A DNA stretch of 61,354 nt from the NCBI GenBank assembly GCA_902463725.1, contig CABQGK010000014.1, positions 1 to 61,354 on the forward strand. The letters are read 5' to 3'. This document shows, in pieces, positions 27,691 through 36,130 of this stretch. The notes beneath the pieces were generated by a model, which had not been told where the DNA came from, made no database searches, and was given only the letters and a program-made list of their open reading frames with translations. This DNA comes from an uncultured Sutterella sp. Lineage in GTDB: Bacteria > Pseudomonadota > Gammaproteobacteria > Burkholderiales > Burkholderiaceae_F. Both the position numbers and the translations under genes were made by a program. The first letter of the stretch is position 1. Each line of letters starts with the position of its first letter.

Positions 27691-28184
27691 GCGAAGTAAA
27701 AAAGGTTGATAAGCGCGGACGGTGCGCAGAGTTCAGTGCACCTAAGGCCGCTGCTAGGCTATGGGTTAAGAGGAGCGCGACTGCGCTGCCCCTAACCCAT
27801 GGCGAGCAAGAAAACGCTCTGCGGCTCGAAAAATCGTAAGCGCGTAAAAAAAAGAAAAAGACGCGCCACGCCAAGCGCCCCTCGTAGCAAGCGCAGAGCA
27901 CCGAAGCAATAGCTATTACGAAAGAGCAGTCATCCGGAGATACCATCTGCGGCGCGCACCGCCCCACTGGGTTAACTGCCTCTTCTAAAGACCTTGTGCG
28001 TTTGGAGACAGGGCGTCCACGCACAAGTTTCAGAGGAGCGTTTCCAGGGGGCAGCAACGTGCGTACCGTTTTCGTTTTAGCGTGCTTCAAAAGAAGCCTA
28101 GCGCGCCGATCCTCCCCAAAGATGGGCAGCAAGGGCGTTGGCGTGGGATTGCGTCAAAAGACACACTTTCAGGCTGAAGGATCC
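27691..28184. other. Gap inside the ICE-derived block
   Basis: About 490 bases separate the MobH-like and VWA genes. The minus strand has a long open frame through it (27581-28132), but its protein is low in family-like features and overlaps the MobH-like start, so I do not call it. The region contains the stem-loop at 27761-27800. Confidence 0.4.
27761..27800 (-). promoter_or_regulatory. Stem-loop upstream of the MobH-like gene
   Basis: ATGGGTTA (27761-27768) and TAACCCAT (27793-27800) are perfect inverted repeats with further partial pairing inside (GCGC/GCGC). It lies 70-110 bases before the MobH-like start. It could be a weak terminator, a leader structure or an operator. No T tract follows. 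Confidence 0.4.
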
Positions 28185-30053
28185 TTAGGCGCGACGGGGC
28201 GCTGCGTTCGCCGCGTTTTGCGCGGTGAGCGCTGCGAGGATCGAGGCGATCGCGCGTGGCAGTTCGTTCACGCTTGGAACGCGCTCGACGATTCTGCCCA
28301 CGGGCGTGGAGTCCTCACCAATGCCAAGCATCACCGTCGTGATATCCAACGCGCTAAGGTTTGAGAGCAACGTGCGGATGCGAGACTCCTCAAAGCGCCC
28401 ATCGGTAATCACGAAGATCACCTTGCGCGCCTCAGAGCGAGGCATGAGCTTGGTTGCCGCCCAAAAGAGCGCATTCGCGATGGGCGTCGGACCAATGCTC
28501 GCCACTGGGGCGAGCCGCTCGATGAGCTTGCCGAGCGACTCCGCTTGACGCGCCACGCGCCCTACCCCTTCGCCATTGGGTCCAGGGAAGAGCGCGAGCG
28601 CCGCGGTTGTGCGGCGCTGCGCGTTAAGCGCTTGGTAGAGCCTTGCGGCCGCCACCTTTGCGAGGGTGAACGGCTCATCGAGCATGCTGCCCGATGCGTC
28701 AAGCAGGATCTGCACTGCCGTGTTTTTCTCCCGAATGGGAATTTCACGGCAAAAGAGTCGATCCTCCTTCACAAAGCTCTCCCAGAGTCGTGCGTCATCA
28801 AGCTCCCAGCCCACCTCAGCGGGGACTGTCGGGAGCGTGATGCGGCTTTCAAGCGCTTGCTGAAAAAGCACAGCGAGATTCGTCGTACTTTTCCAAAGCG
28901 CCAAAAAGCGCTTCTCCATCGCTTCAAGCATCGGACGCCAGGCGGCGTTGCGCATGAGGGTGTCGCGCTCAATCGGCTGCTCAAGGTCCGTGACACTCGT
29001 GGGCGCCCCAGTTTCATGGGTCGTGATCAAGTGTCGCATCGCTGTTGCAGCCGCTTCGTTGGGCGCAGTACGCCCCACTTCGCGAAACTCCGCATAGGCC
29101 TCGGCCATGCGGTTAGCGATGTCAAAGCCCGGCAGGAGCTTGGAGGGCACCGCTTCAAGGAGCACCTCGCCCGCGCCGTCAAAGAGCGAGCGCTGTGCCG
29201 CTGCACTCGGTAAGAGGCTTCGTGCGAGCGGCAGCTTCTTACCCGCGTTGAGCTCCAGAGCGAGCGCGCGTTCAAGCTCCGCGCGACGCCGTAGCGCCGC
29301 GTTGCCCGCTTGCGAGATGAGTGCGTGCACATCACGCGCAAGCGCGTACGCGTCCTCGCTCGTGCCTAGCGGGAAGCGCGCCGCGACCATCTCCTTGAGC
29401 TCAGCGAGGAGCACCTCGGAGAAGCCACGTGCGGCTTCCGCATAAAGCACGGGCAAAACGCTCTCAAAGCGCGTGAGCCCGAGCTCAGAGACCTCTAGCG
29501 AAAGAAGTACCCAGAGCTCAAGCGCCTCGGTAGCGCTACGCGCCCTTGCGCGTCCCCAAGGGGCGACGCCCGCGGCCTCATACGCTTCAAAGAGCGTATC
29601 GCGCCAGAGCAAGTACCCTTCGTACTCGGCAGCCCCCAGCGCATCCACGCGCACGTCTTCAAACATATTGAAGAGCCGGCGCAGAGCGCCAGCGGGACAG
29701 CTTTTCACGGTCGTAAAGTCCGTGTGTACGATGTGGTGCCGTTCGTGGCATCCGTGCCCATAGACGTAGACCGCAGCAAGCGGACTCGTCACGTCGATTT
29801 CGCCGAGCCAAATGGTTCGGCCATCGGTCTTTGGGGTTTCGGAAAAATCCACACAGATGCCCTCACGGCGGCACATGGCAGAGAAGACAAGCGGTGCGGC
29901 CTCACGGACTGTCGCTCCCGGGATTGCGCCCGAGAGCTTTGCCCATGTGGCGCTCGCAGCGCGTTGACGACTCTCGCTTTCAGCGGCGAGTTGCGCGATG
30001 CGTTCGGACGCCTCGCTTCCGCGTTTCGTCTTTTTGCTGCGAGTGCGCATCAT
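28185..30053 (-). CDS. CobT-like VWA-domain protein with an HExxH motif
   Basis: A 622-residue cytoplasmic protein. The C-terminal part (about 440-600) is a von Willebrand A domain with a complete MIDAS start, ILLDASGSM, and later VIFVITDGRF. The N-terminal part carries HERHH at 103-107 (an HExxH pattern) followed by FNMFEDVRVD, as in zincin-like regions of CobT-type proteins. CobT-like VWA proteins work with MoxR/CobS AAA ATPases, and such pairs are carried on some SXT/R391-type elements. The CobS-like gene lies directly upstream and overlaps it (TGA at 30050-30052 within ATGATGA), so they are translationally coupled. A cobalt-chelatase role is unlikely here, because no cobalamin genes are near. 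The true function is unknown. Confidence 0.8.
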   Translation of the reverse strand: MMRTRSKKTKRGSEASERIAQLAAESESRQRAASATWAKLSGAIPGATVREAAPLVFSAMCRREGICVDFSETPKTDGRTIWLGEIDVTSPLAAVYVYGHGCHERHHIVHTDFTTVKSCPAGALRRLFNMFEDVRVDALGAAEYEGYLLWRDTLFEAYEAAGVAPWGRARARSATEALELWVLLSLEVSELGLTRFESVLPVLYAEAARGFSEVLLAELKEMVAARFPLGTSEDAYALARDVHALISQAGNAALRRRAELERALALELNAGKKLPLARSLLPSAAAQRSLFDGAGEVLLEAVPSKLLPGFDIANRMAEAYAEFREVGRTAPNEAAATAMRHLITTHETGAPTSVTDLEQPIERDTLMRNAAWRPMLEAMEKRFLALWKSTTNLAVLFQQALESRITLPTVPAEVGWELDDARLWESFVKEDRLFCREIPIREKNTAVQILLDASGSMLDEPFTLAKVAAARLYQALNAQRRTTAALALFPGPNGEGVGRVARQAESLGKLIERLAPVASIGPTPIANALFWAATKLMPRSEARKVIFVITDGRFEESRIRTLLSNLSALDITTVMLGIGEDSTPVGRIVERVPSVNELPRAIASILAALTAQNAANAAPRRA

Positions 30054-31129
30054 GCCTCCTTTGCGCCAAAGCGCGCTTGCCAAGCCTGATCGGTTGCGAC
30101 CTGGGCTTTCGCTGCTAAGAGCTTAAGGTCCAAGCGCCCGAGGCTCGTGAGCAGAAGCGTCTCGAGCGCTTGACGGCTTACGCCATCAAGTGCCTCGGTA
30201 AAGGCCATTCGTGCCGCGGCGAGCACACCGCCCTCCGTCAGAATGGTCATATCCGAGCAACGAGCGAGGATGATCAGCATCAAGCGCCGCAGCACGCGGT
30301 GCGAGAGCGCAATGTTGCGCGTCTCGTAACCGAGCTGTTGATTCTCGGCGCGACTGCGGCTATCGAGCCCAGCACGCGCAAGAATTTCTGCTAAACGCTT
30401 GAGCATCTCAGCGCCAAACTCGTTGACGAACTGCTCTGGCACTTCCTTCATAAGAAGTGCCGCCTCTTCAGCTTCGCTGAGCCCTTCAAGCCGCAGGTGC
30501 CAGAAGCGATCAATGACGCTTCTGTCTTGGACCTGTCGACCAAAGAGCCCCTCCTCAATATCCGCGTGACCACGGGTATTGTCCGTGATGATCACGCGCG
30601 TGTCGGGGTGCGGCGCAATGCGCTCGGCAGTGGCGTCGCAATCAAGCGGCGCACCTTCGAGCAGATCGTTGCAGCTTACCCAGAGATCGGCGGGCGCGGC
30701 AGAGAACTCGTTAATCACAAGTACCCAACCGTGACGCCACGCGAGCATCGCTGGGCCGTCGCACCAGTGGGTCTCACCGTTGGTGATGGCTCAGTGCCCG
30801 AGCAGTTCACGGCGATCAAGCCGAGCGCGTCCCATGACGGTGACGACCGGACGGTTGAGTCTGGCGCAGAACTGCATCACGCTCGAAGTCTTGCCGCTGC
30901 CGGCAGGACCCGAGATGTAGAGGGGCTCCGCGCCGCCCGCTCTGAACCAGAGCGTAAACGCGCGGTAGAACTCCGCTGAAAAGTAGTGGTGGGGATTGAG
31001 CGCGGGAATGCGTGAGCATTCCTCGCGACTAAGGCTTTCAGACTGAAAGCCCGGGCAGGCGGGAAGATCGCACTCAGTGCGTCCAAAAGCCGTTGCCGGC
31101 ACATCAAAGGGGGTGTGGGTGGTTTGCAT
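30050..31129 (-). pseudogene. CobS/MoxR-like AAA ATPase interrupted by an in-frame TGA
   Basis: The full frame would encode 359 residues. Walker A is GPAGSGKT (74-81) and the Walker B region is WVLVINEFSAAPADLW. The ANTxG-like segment is IITDNTRGHADI, and the sensor region (RSVIDRFWHLRL) follows. A single TGA at 30791-30793 (codon 113, in RRELLGH-stop-AITNGETHW) stands where relatives usually have Trp (GHWA). Both sides are in the same frame, so this is a point nonsense change, not an indel. A restart at the ATG at 30748 would give a protein without the P-loop. AAGGAG precedes the ATG at 31129. The partner VWA gene downstream is intact. Read-through or a sequence error remains possible. Confidence 0.8.
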
Positions 31130-31151
31130 AACTCGCGGACTCCTTAAAAAG

Positions 31152-31348
31152 AAGCCCCGCGAAGGACGGCAACCCACGCTGCACCGATTGGTGCCTGAGG
31201 GCTATCGCCCTCACGGGGTTGGATAAATTGACGGTTGTGTGTTGGGGTAAGCATTCAACCGTCAGAGACGTCACGCTACCCAACGCACAATGCGCCGGGC
31301 AGGGAAAACCTGAGTTGAGTGCTGCCCGCACACTGCTTTGATAAGCAG
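31152..31348 (-). ncRNA. Structured leader RNA upstream of the AAA/VWA block
   Basis: Five inverted repeats follow one another in about 200 bases. They are CTGCTT/AAGCAG (31333-31348), CGGGCAG/CTGCCCG (31296-31328) and a perfect GACGGTTG/CAACCGTC (31230-31263). The last is a closing stem CCCCG/CGGGG (31155-31218) that encloses two perfect hairpins, GCACC/GGTGC and TGAGGGC/GCCCTCA. On the minus strand the final stem is followed by CTTCTTTTT and then, after AAGGAG, the start codon of the AAA gene. This could be a riboswitch-like or attenuator leader with a terminator. It matches no family I can name. Confidence 0.5.
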
Positions 31349-31834
31349 TTTCGATTCTAGCGCGCAGCGCGTTGCCGCGCAATAGCCCGCTTTCACATGA
31401 CGCCGCAACCAAGTTGAGCAGAGTCGCACGGGCAGAGACTTGGTTAACGAAATAAAACCGTACCAGTCAAATTTTTATAACATCTCCTAACAAACCAATT
31501 TACAGAATTCAAGCACTGAACAAACGTTCACTATAAGTTGCAACAATTTGTTTAGAGGATACCGCCGCAAGGGATGCGCTGCTTTTAGAGCAATATCAAC
31601 GATTTGTCAGCAAAATTGCTGATAGCGGCTGAAACAGTTTGCAACGAGCTGGCATGAAGACTTTCAACTCTCTCAAGCGCTTTGTAGCGTCTCTACAACA
31701 AAACCCTAACAAAAAAATATTGACTACGAAATAATCGATTGCAGTCGCAGATGCAACAGAAATGGTGCAATGCATGCGACGAGTAAAAATTCAGTCCTTT
31801 TACTCAGTAAACCCATTTTTTTTGGATAACGACT
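31349..31834. other. AT-rich intergenic region upstream of porin 1
   Basis: No gene is visible. Several GTTGCAAC-like words occur (near 31537 and 31652), and a T8 run (31816-31823) lies just before the porin start. It should contain the promoter of the porin at 31835. Its base composition is much lower in G+C than the genes on either side. Confidence 0.4.
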
Positions 31835-32974
31835 ATGAAGAAGACTTTGATTGCGCTCGCGACACTCGGCGCGATGGTGGGCGGCGCTTCGGCCGCCAAT
31901 GTCACGCTCTACGGTACAGTGGATGAAGGCTTGGCCTACAAGTACCAGAAGAGCGTTGCTGGTGACGGCAGCCACGAAACCACCCACTCCTATGGGATGG
32001 ACAGCGGTAACCTCTTTGCCAACCGCTTTGGCATCAAGGGCACCGAAGAGCTCGGTAACGGCTACAGCGTGGGCTTCAAGCTTGAGAGCGGTTTTGACGC
32101 GGACTCGGGCAAGTTGGCTAAGGACAACACGATCTTCTCGCGTGAATCTGCCCTCACCCTCACCACGCCCGCTGGTAGCATCGCCGCTGGCCGCATGGGT
32201 GCGCTCACCGCTGGCACTGGCAGCTACGACATCTTCCAGGCGAACGCTGACGTCTTTGACGGCGGTGTTGGCATCATTGGCACGGGCTACTGGCACGATA
32301 CGGGTCGCTGGAGCAACACGCTTGCTTACACGACGCCGGACCTCGCGGGTCTCAAGCTCTACGGCCAGTACTCCTTTGCTAAGGATGACGAAGGCAGCAA
32401 CGAACGTGTTGACGACCGCTACTGGGGCGTCGGTGCCACGTACGACGTGGGTGCTCTGAGCTTGGTGGCTGTGGTTGACAGCGTGATGTATAAGAGCGGC
32501 ACGGGTCTCTCGGATAACTACACCGTGAGCTTGGGCGGTCACTACAACCTCGGCATGGCCACCCCGTTCGTGGGCGTGCAGTACGGCCGTCACATGAACC
32601 AGTTTGGCTTCATCAATAGCGACAGCACGCTCTTTGCGGACAAATTCTCGCACGCAGACTTGAAGGGCTACGCCGCCACCATCGGCAGCGCCTTTGATCT
32701 GCCCACCGGTACGCTCTCTGCCTCCGTCTTCTACTCGCACGCCACAGGTGATGTGGTTACGAGCGTCACGGAGAACCAAACCACCAGCTACACTAACAAC
32801 AGCCTCGACAAGGCCGACACCATTGGCTTTGGCCTCGTGAACGCCTATCCGCTTAGCAAGCGCACCAACATCTACGCGGGTGTTGGCTACTCCTACACGA
32901 AGGCAAGCTGGACGGATACCACCACGAAGGAACACAACGCCGAGGCTGTTGTGGGTCTCTCGCACTCCTTCTAA
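31835..32974 (+). CDS. Outer-membrane porin 1 of a three-gene cluster
   Basis: A 379-residue trimeric-type porin. The signal peptide is MKKTLIALATLGAMVGGASA, and the mature protein starts NVTLYGTVDEGLAYKY. The conserved stretches RFGIKGTEELGNGYSVGFKL, FSRESALTLTTPAGSIAAGRMGALT and YPLSKRTNIYAGVGYSYTKA are present, and the last residue is Phe (GLSHSF). It forms a water-filled pore for small hydrophilic solutes. It is closely related to the porins at 34270 and 36131, which points to gene duplication. It has its own terminator (33033-33070) and a long AT-rich upstream region, so it is likely regulated separately. Confidence 0.95.
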   Translation: MKKTLIALATLGAMVGGASAANVTLYGTVDEGLAYKYQKSVAGDGSHETTHSYGMDSGNLFANRFGIKGTEELGNGYSVGFKLESGFDADSGKLAKDNTIFSRESALTLTTPAGSIAAGRMGALTAGTGSYDIFQANADVFDGGVGIIGTGYWHDTGRWSNTLAYTTPDLAGLKLYGQYSFAKDDEGSNERVDDRYWGVGATYDVGALSLVAVVDSVMYKSGTGLSDNYTVSLGGHYNLGMATPFVGVQYGRHMNQFGFINSDSTLFADKFSHADLKGYAATIGSAFDLPTGTLSASVFYSHATGDVVTSVTENQTTSYTNNSLDKADTIGFGLVNAYPLSKRTNIYAGVGYSYTKASWTDTTTKEHNAEAVVGLSHSF

Positions 32975-33032
32975 TCCTTGGGCGTATTAGCAACGCAGTT
33001 CTGCGTAGCGTGCGCCTAAATCAAGTACCCTG

Positions 33033-33070
33033 TTGCCCTGCTCGAGGACGCTCGAGCGGGGCAATTTTAT
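33033..33070 (+). terminator. Terminator after porin 1
   Basis: TTGCCCTGCTCGAG (33033-33046) pairs with CTCGAGCGGGGCAA (33051-33064), with a GACG loop, and is followed by TTTTATTT. The stem is long and nearly perfect. Confidence 0.85.
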
Positions 33071-33149
33071 TTGACGCGCGAAGGACTGAAGTTTCAATTG
33101 CGAAGGTGAGGGCACGCAACGCCGCTCTCAGCGGCGATTTGCGCGCCGA

Positions 33150-33647
33150 TTAGCTGGCCTCACGCTCGAGGTTGCGCGCGGCAGCCAAGCGCGCTAAGCG
33201 CCAGACGCTACCCTGCGGTCGATCGAGCAAGTCTTGGTGTCCCGCAGCAAGCGCATTTTCGAGCACATACGTCTCAAAGCTCTGTGCATCCCAAGGATCC
33301 CCCTTGGACCAATCATCCATGAGCGTTTCTGGGGCGGTGCAATAGAGCTCAAGTAGCCACGCGCGGCTTACCTCGGGCAAACTTTTGTTGCGAGAGCTCG
33401 GCAGCCCTTCGATCGCATGCCGGTAGCCCTTTTCTACACAACGCTTAATGACGAGTGCACAGGTGTTGGTGGAAGTGCCAATCGCGGCACAGATCTCCGC
33501 AATAGTAAGACCGCGCATGCGCAGTAGCAGAATGGCGGCTCGCCGCCGCTTCACTTCGGAGTAAAAGGGTGATTCTTTAATTTGTGTGAGCTGCTTACAC
33601 TCCCAGGGGGTGAGCCTGAGGTTGTAGAGATTAGGTCGTCCAGCCAC
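33150..33647 (-). CDS. Helix-turn-helix protein (IS630-type N-terminal fold)
   Basis: A 165-residue protein with a homeodomain-like helix-turn-helix in RRRAAILLLRMRGLTIAEIC and AAIGTSTNTCALVIKRCVEKGY, as in the DNA-binding part of IS630-type transposases. There is no DDE catalytic domain. The C-terminal part (LDRPQGSVWRLARLAAARN) does not match a transposase. It begins with GTG at 33647, 5 bases after a perfect AGGAGG. It lies between two porin genes on the opposite strand, so it could be a local regulator or a domesticated transposase fragment. I cannot choose between these. Confidence 0.65.
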   Translation of the reverse strand: MAGRPNLYNLRLTPWECKQLTQIKESPFYSEVKRRRAAILLLRMRGLTIAEICAAIGTSTNTCALVIKRCVEKGYRHAIEGLPSSRNKSLPEVSRAWLLELYCTAPETLMDDWSKGDPWDAQSFETYVLENALAAGHQDLLDRPQGSVWRLARLAAARNLEREAS

Positions 33648-34269
33648 GAAAGCCTCCTATATACGTAGGAATCGGGACTCTTCATGGGGAAACGACGAGG
33701 ACGTCGAGCGGTCCAATTCAAATAGATTACTGTCCTCAATTAATCTCTAGTTTACATAAAAAATCCGTCAAACGCCTAATTTTTAAACGTTTTTATTCTT
33801 AGCCGCCACTTGCGCACGCCTATTTACGAGCGCTTGCGGCCTGCTCTCGAAGGGCCACTTTTCTCCAAACAGAGGCGCTCAAATTTACGTCCTATTTGAA
33901 ATATGGCGCTAAATGTCCGCGCCAGAACGGCAAAAATAATTCAATAACGCACACATTATCCACGACCACACTATCCATTTATTTTCGCAGAGCCCGAGCG
34001 CATGCAAAGCCTTGTTCCCACTGGATATTAGGGTTTCTACCTAGAAACCTTGTCGACCGAACAATTTTGAATCGTCGACATATAGGGATTAACCCTTAAA
34101 AGCATTATTTTTCAGCAGAAACATGCTGTTGTATATTTGCAACTACTCAACACAATTACAAAACTCGTGATTCAATAACCCTCAGCGCATCGACGTGGGT
34201 TTCCCCCTCAACCTGATGCAATGCACCCCGGCACGGGGAAAGAATTCCTAATCTCAAAAGGACTGAAAG
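33648..34269. other. AT-rich region upstream of porin 2
   Basis: No gene is visible in about 620 bases. It contains the inverted repeat at 34030-34051, AGGG-ATTAA-CCCT at 34084-34096, and GTTG-N8-CAAC at 34128-34143. These are presumably part of the control region for the porin at 34270. Confidence 0.45.
34030..34051. promoter_or_regulatory. 10-bp inverted repeat upstream of porin 2
   Basis: AGGGTTTCTA and TAGAAACCTT are separated by CC, with one mismatch in the arms. It lies 220-240 bases before the porin start and resembles an operator more than a terminator, since no T tract follows. Confidence 0.4.
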
Positions 34270-35433
34270 ATGAAAAAGACACTGCTTGCTTTGGCGACGC
34301 TTGCCGCTACCGCTGGCTTCGCGCAGGCCGCGAACGTGACGCTCTATGGCGCCGCGGATATGGCTCTCACCTATAACTACTCTCAGGTCAAGGCCGACGG
34401 TGCTAAGACTTCTGAACAGAGCTATGGCCTCTCCTCTGGCAACTTCGGTGCCTCCAAGTTCGGCCTCAAGGGCGTTGAAGAACTTGGCAACGGCTACTCC
34501 GTTGGCTTCAAGCTCGAAAACGGTTTTGACGCCGACACGGGTAAGCTCGGTCAGGATGGTCGCCTCTTCGGTCGTGAAGCAACCCTGACGGTTTACACCC
34601 CGTTTGGTAATGTTTCCGCTGGCCGCATGGGTGCGCTCTCCTCGGGTGCTGGCACCTACGACATCTTCCAGGCTTATGGTGACGTCTTTGACGGTGGCGT
34701 TGGCGACATCGGCGCTGGCTACTGGAACGGTACCGGCCGCTATGACAACATGCTCGCTTATGTGACGCCGGATCTCTCTGGTCTCAAGCTCTACGCTCAG
34801 TATGGCTTCCAGAATGATGGCACCGAAAAGGATTCCGCTCGCGACAACAATCGCTACTGGGGTGTTGGTGCCACGTTTGACCATGGCCCCCTCGGCTTGG
34901 TCGCTGTGGTTGACTCCGTGCAGGCTGCTCACGTCAAGGATGGCAAGAACCAGGACGAATACACCCTTAGCCTCGGTGGTAACTACGACTTCGGCTCCTT
35001 CAAGCCCTTCGTTGGCGTTCAGTACGGTGAACACCTGAACTCCTTCGGCTTTAGCGACAAGGCTGTTTACGATGGCGCTGCTGCTAAAATGTCTGACCTC
35101 AAGGGTTATGCTCTGAGCGTTGGCTCCCAGTTCTCCCTGCCCTGTGGCACGCTCTCGGCGGTGCTCTTCTACGCTCACACCAAGGGCGATCTGAAGTATG
35201 CAAACACTGAGGAAGGTGAATCTGTGACTGCTGACCTCAAGAAGGGCAATGTCTACGGTGTTGGTCTTGTCCACGGCTATCCGCTCAGCAAGCGCACCAC
35301 GCTCTACACGGGTGTCGGTTACACCTACGGCAAGTTCCAGAGCGACGTGACCGTTGGCGACGAAGATGCTGTCGGCAGCACGGTCAAGACCAAGAATGCT
35401 CAGGTTCTCTTCGGTCTGAACCACACCTTCTAA
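34270..35433 (+). CDS. Outer-membrane porin 2
   Basis: A 387-residue porin. The signal peptide is MKKTLLALATLAATAGFAQA, and the mature chain begins NVTLYGAADMALTY. It shares KFGLKGVEELGNGYSVGFKL, SAGRMGALSSGAGTYDIFQA and YPLSKRTTLYTGVGYTYG with porins 1 and 3, and ends FGLNHTF. It is closer to porin 3 than to porin 1. Codon use favours a few codons strongly, which suggests high expression. It ends at a strong terminator, after which lies a porin remnant. Confidence 0.95.
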   Translation: MKKTLLALATLAATAGFAQAANVTLYGAADMALTYNYSQVKADGAKTSEQSYGLSSGNFGASKFGLKGVEELGNGYSVGFKLENGFDADTGKLGQDGRLFGREATLTVYTPFGNVSAGRMGALSSGAGTYDIFQAYGDVFDGGVGDIGAGYWNGTGRYDNMLAYVTPDLSGLKLYAQYGFQNDGTEKDSARDNNRYWGVGATFDHGPLGLVAVVDSVQAAHVKDGKNQDEYTLSLGGNYDFGSFKPFVGVQYGEHLNSFGFSDKAVYDGAAAKMSDLKGYALSVGSQFSLPCGTLSAVLFYAHTKGDLKYANTEEGESVTADLKKGNVYGVGLVHGYPLSKRTTLYTGVGYTYGKFQSDVTVGDEDAVGSTVKTKNAQVLFGLNHTF

Positions 35434-35463
35434 TCTCAGCGACTCGCTGACTTAGAATCCTTG

Positions 35464-35498
35464 GGCCCTAGTTCGATGAACTGGGGCCTTTGCTTTTT
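35464..35498 (+). terminator. Terminator after porin 2
   Basis: GGGCCCTAGTT pairs with AACTGGGGCC around a CGATG loop, and is followed by TTTGCTTTTT. Confidence 0.8.
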
Positions 35499-35546
35499 CT
35501 CGTCTCTAATTCTCGCTCTATGAGAAGTGACTCAGTCTCTACCATC

Positions 35547-35714
35547 GACAAGCATGACCTTTATGGCACCACCTTGGTCCCGCTCAGTGCCCGAACAACT
35601 CTCTATAGCGGTTTTCTCTACCTCTATCTGTCAAAAGACAGACTTTACGAGGCTACGCTACGCGTGAAGCAGAACGACATCCTCGCTGGCATCGGTCTGA
35701 GCCATACCTTCTAA
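35547..35714 (+). pseudogene. C-terminal remnant of a further porin gene
   Basis: The frame reads DKHDLYGTTLVPLSARTTLY, then SGFLYLYL and, at the end, VKQNDILAGIGLSHTF. It lines up with the last 60 or so residues of porin 2 (YPLSKRTTLYTGVGYTYG … VKTKNAQVLFGLNHTF). No signal peptide or upstream barrel strands are present, so the rest of the gene has been deleted. It is followed by its own perfect terminator, as a once functional gene would be. Porins may therefore have numbered four in this cluster. Confidence 0.75.
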
Positions 35715-35745
35715 TCGGAAGCACACGCCTCCGCTCGCTTTATAC

Positions 35746-35786
35746 GAAAGGCTCCGCCTGACTGGACTGGAGCCTTTCGTTTTTTG
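35746..35786 (+). terminator. Terminator after the porin remnant
   Basis: GAAAGGCTCC (35746-35755) and GGAGCCTTTC (35769-35778) form a perfect 10-bp stem followed by GTTTTTT. Confidence 0.85.
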
Positions 35787-35920
35787 GGGGTGCCGCTCGC
35801 TCGGCAGCTCTTCAAACATCCTATCTATTCCGCACTCGTTTTTCAGACAATCTTGCAAAAATTTCAAAATAGTTCAGTGAAAACGCCTACCATAGTGTGA
35901 TTTTGAATGAATGTCTTTAT

Positions 35921-35938
35921 GTTGTATTCATACAACAA
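35921..35938. promoter_or_regulatory. Perfect 18-bp palindrome upstream of porin 3
   Basis: TGTTGTAT-TC-ATACAACA has perfect 8-bp arms and lies about 195 bases before the porin start. Upstream of porin 2 a weaker form, GTTG-N8-CAAC, occurs at 34128-34143 with the same spacing. It may be an operator for a dimeric regulator. Confidence 0.45.
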
Positions 35939-36130
35939 ACACTAGCCTGCGTCAAAAACGTGTTCTAATCGCCACTGCGTATCACCACTGATACTCAACT
36001 TTTGGCCGCTTTCTGCGTGGGCGTGGGATGCTCTCCCTGCCTGCCGATTGACCCGAGAGAGCACTGCGAGAGACCGCTCGTTGCTCTCACAAAAAGCGGC
36101 TTATCACCACTTCCTCACAAGGACTCAGTA

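Noticed and set aside
27581..28132. A 183-codon minus-strand frame between the MobH-like and VWA genes
   Set aside because: It overlaps the MobH-like start, has a composition of random frame type and lacks a ribosome site or family features.
31724..32965. A 413-codon minus-strand open frame over porin 1
   Set aside because: Antisense shadow of a highly biased porin gene; the same effect occurs over porins 2 and 3 (34156-35424, 36125-37078).
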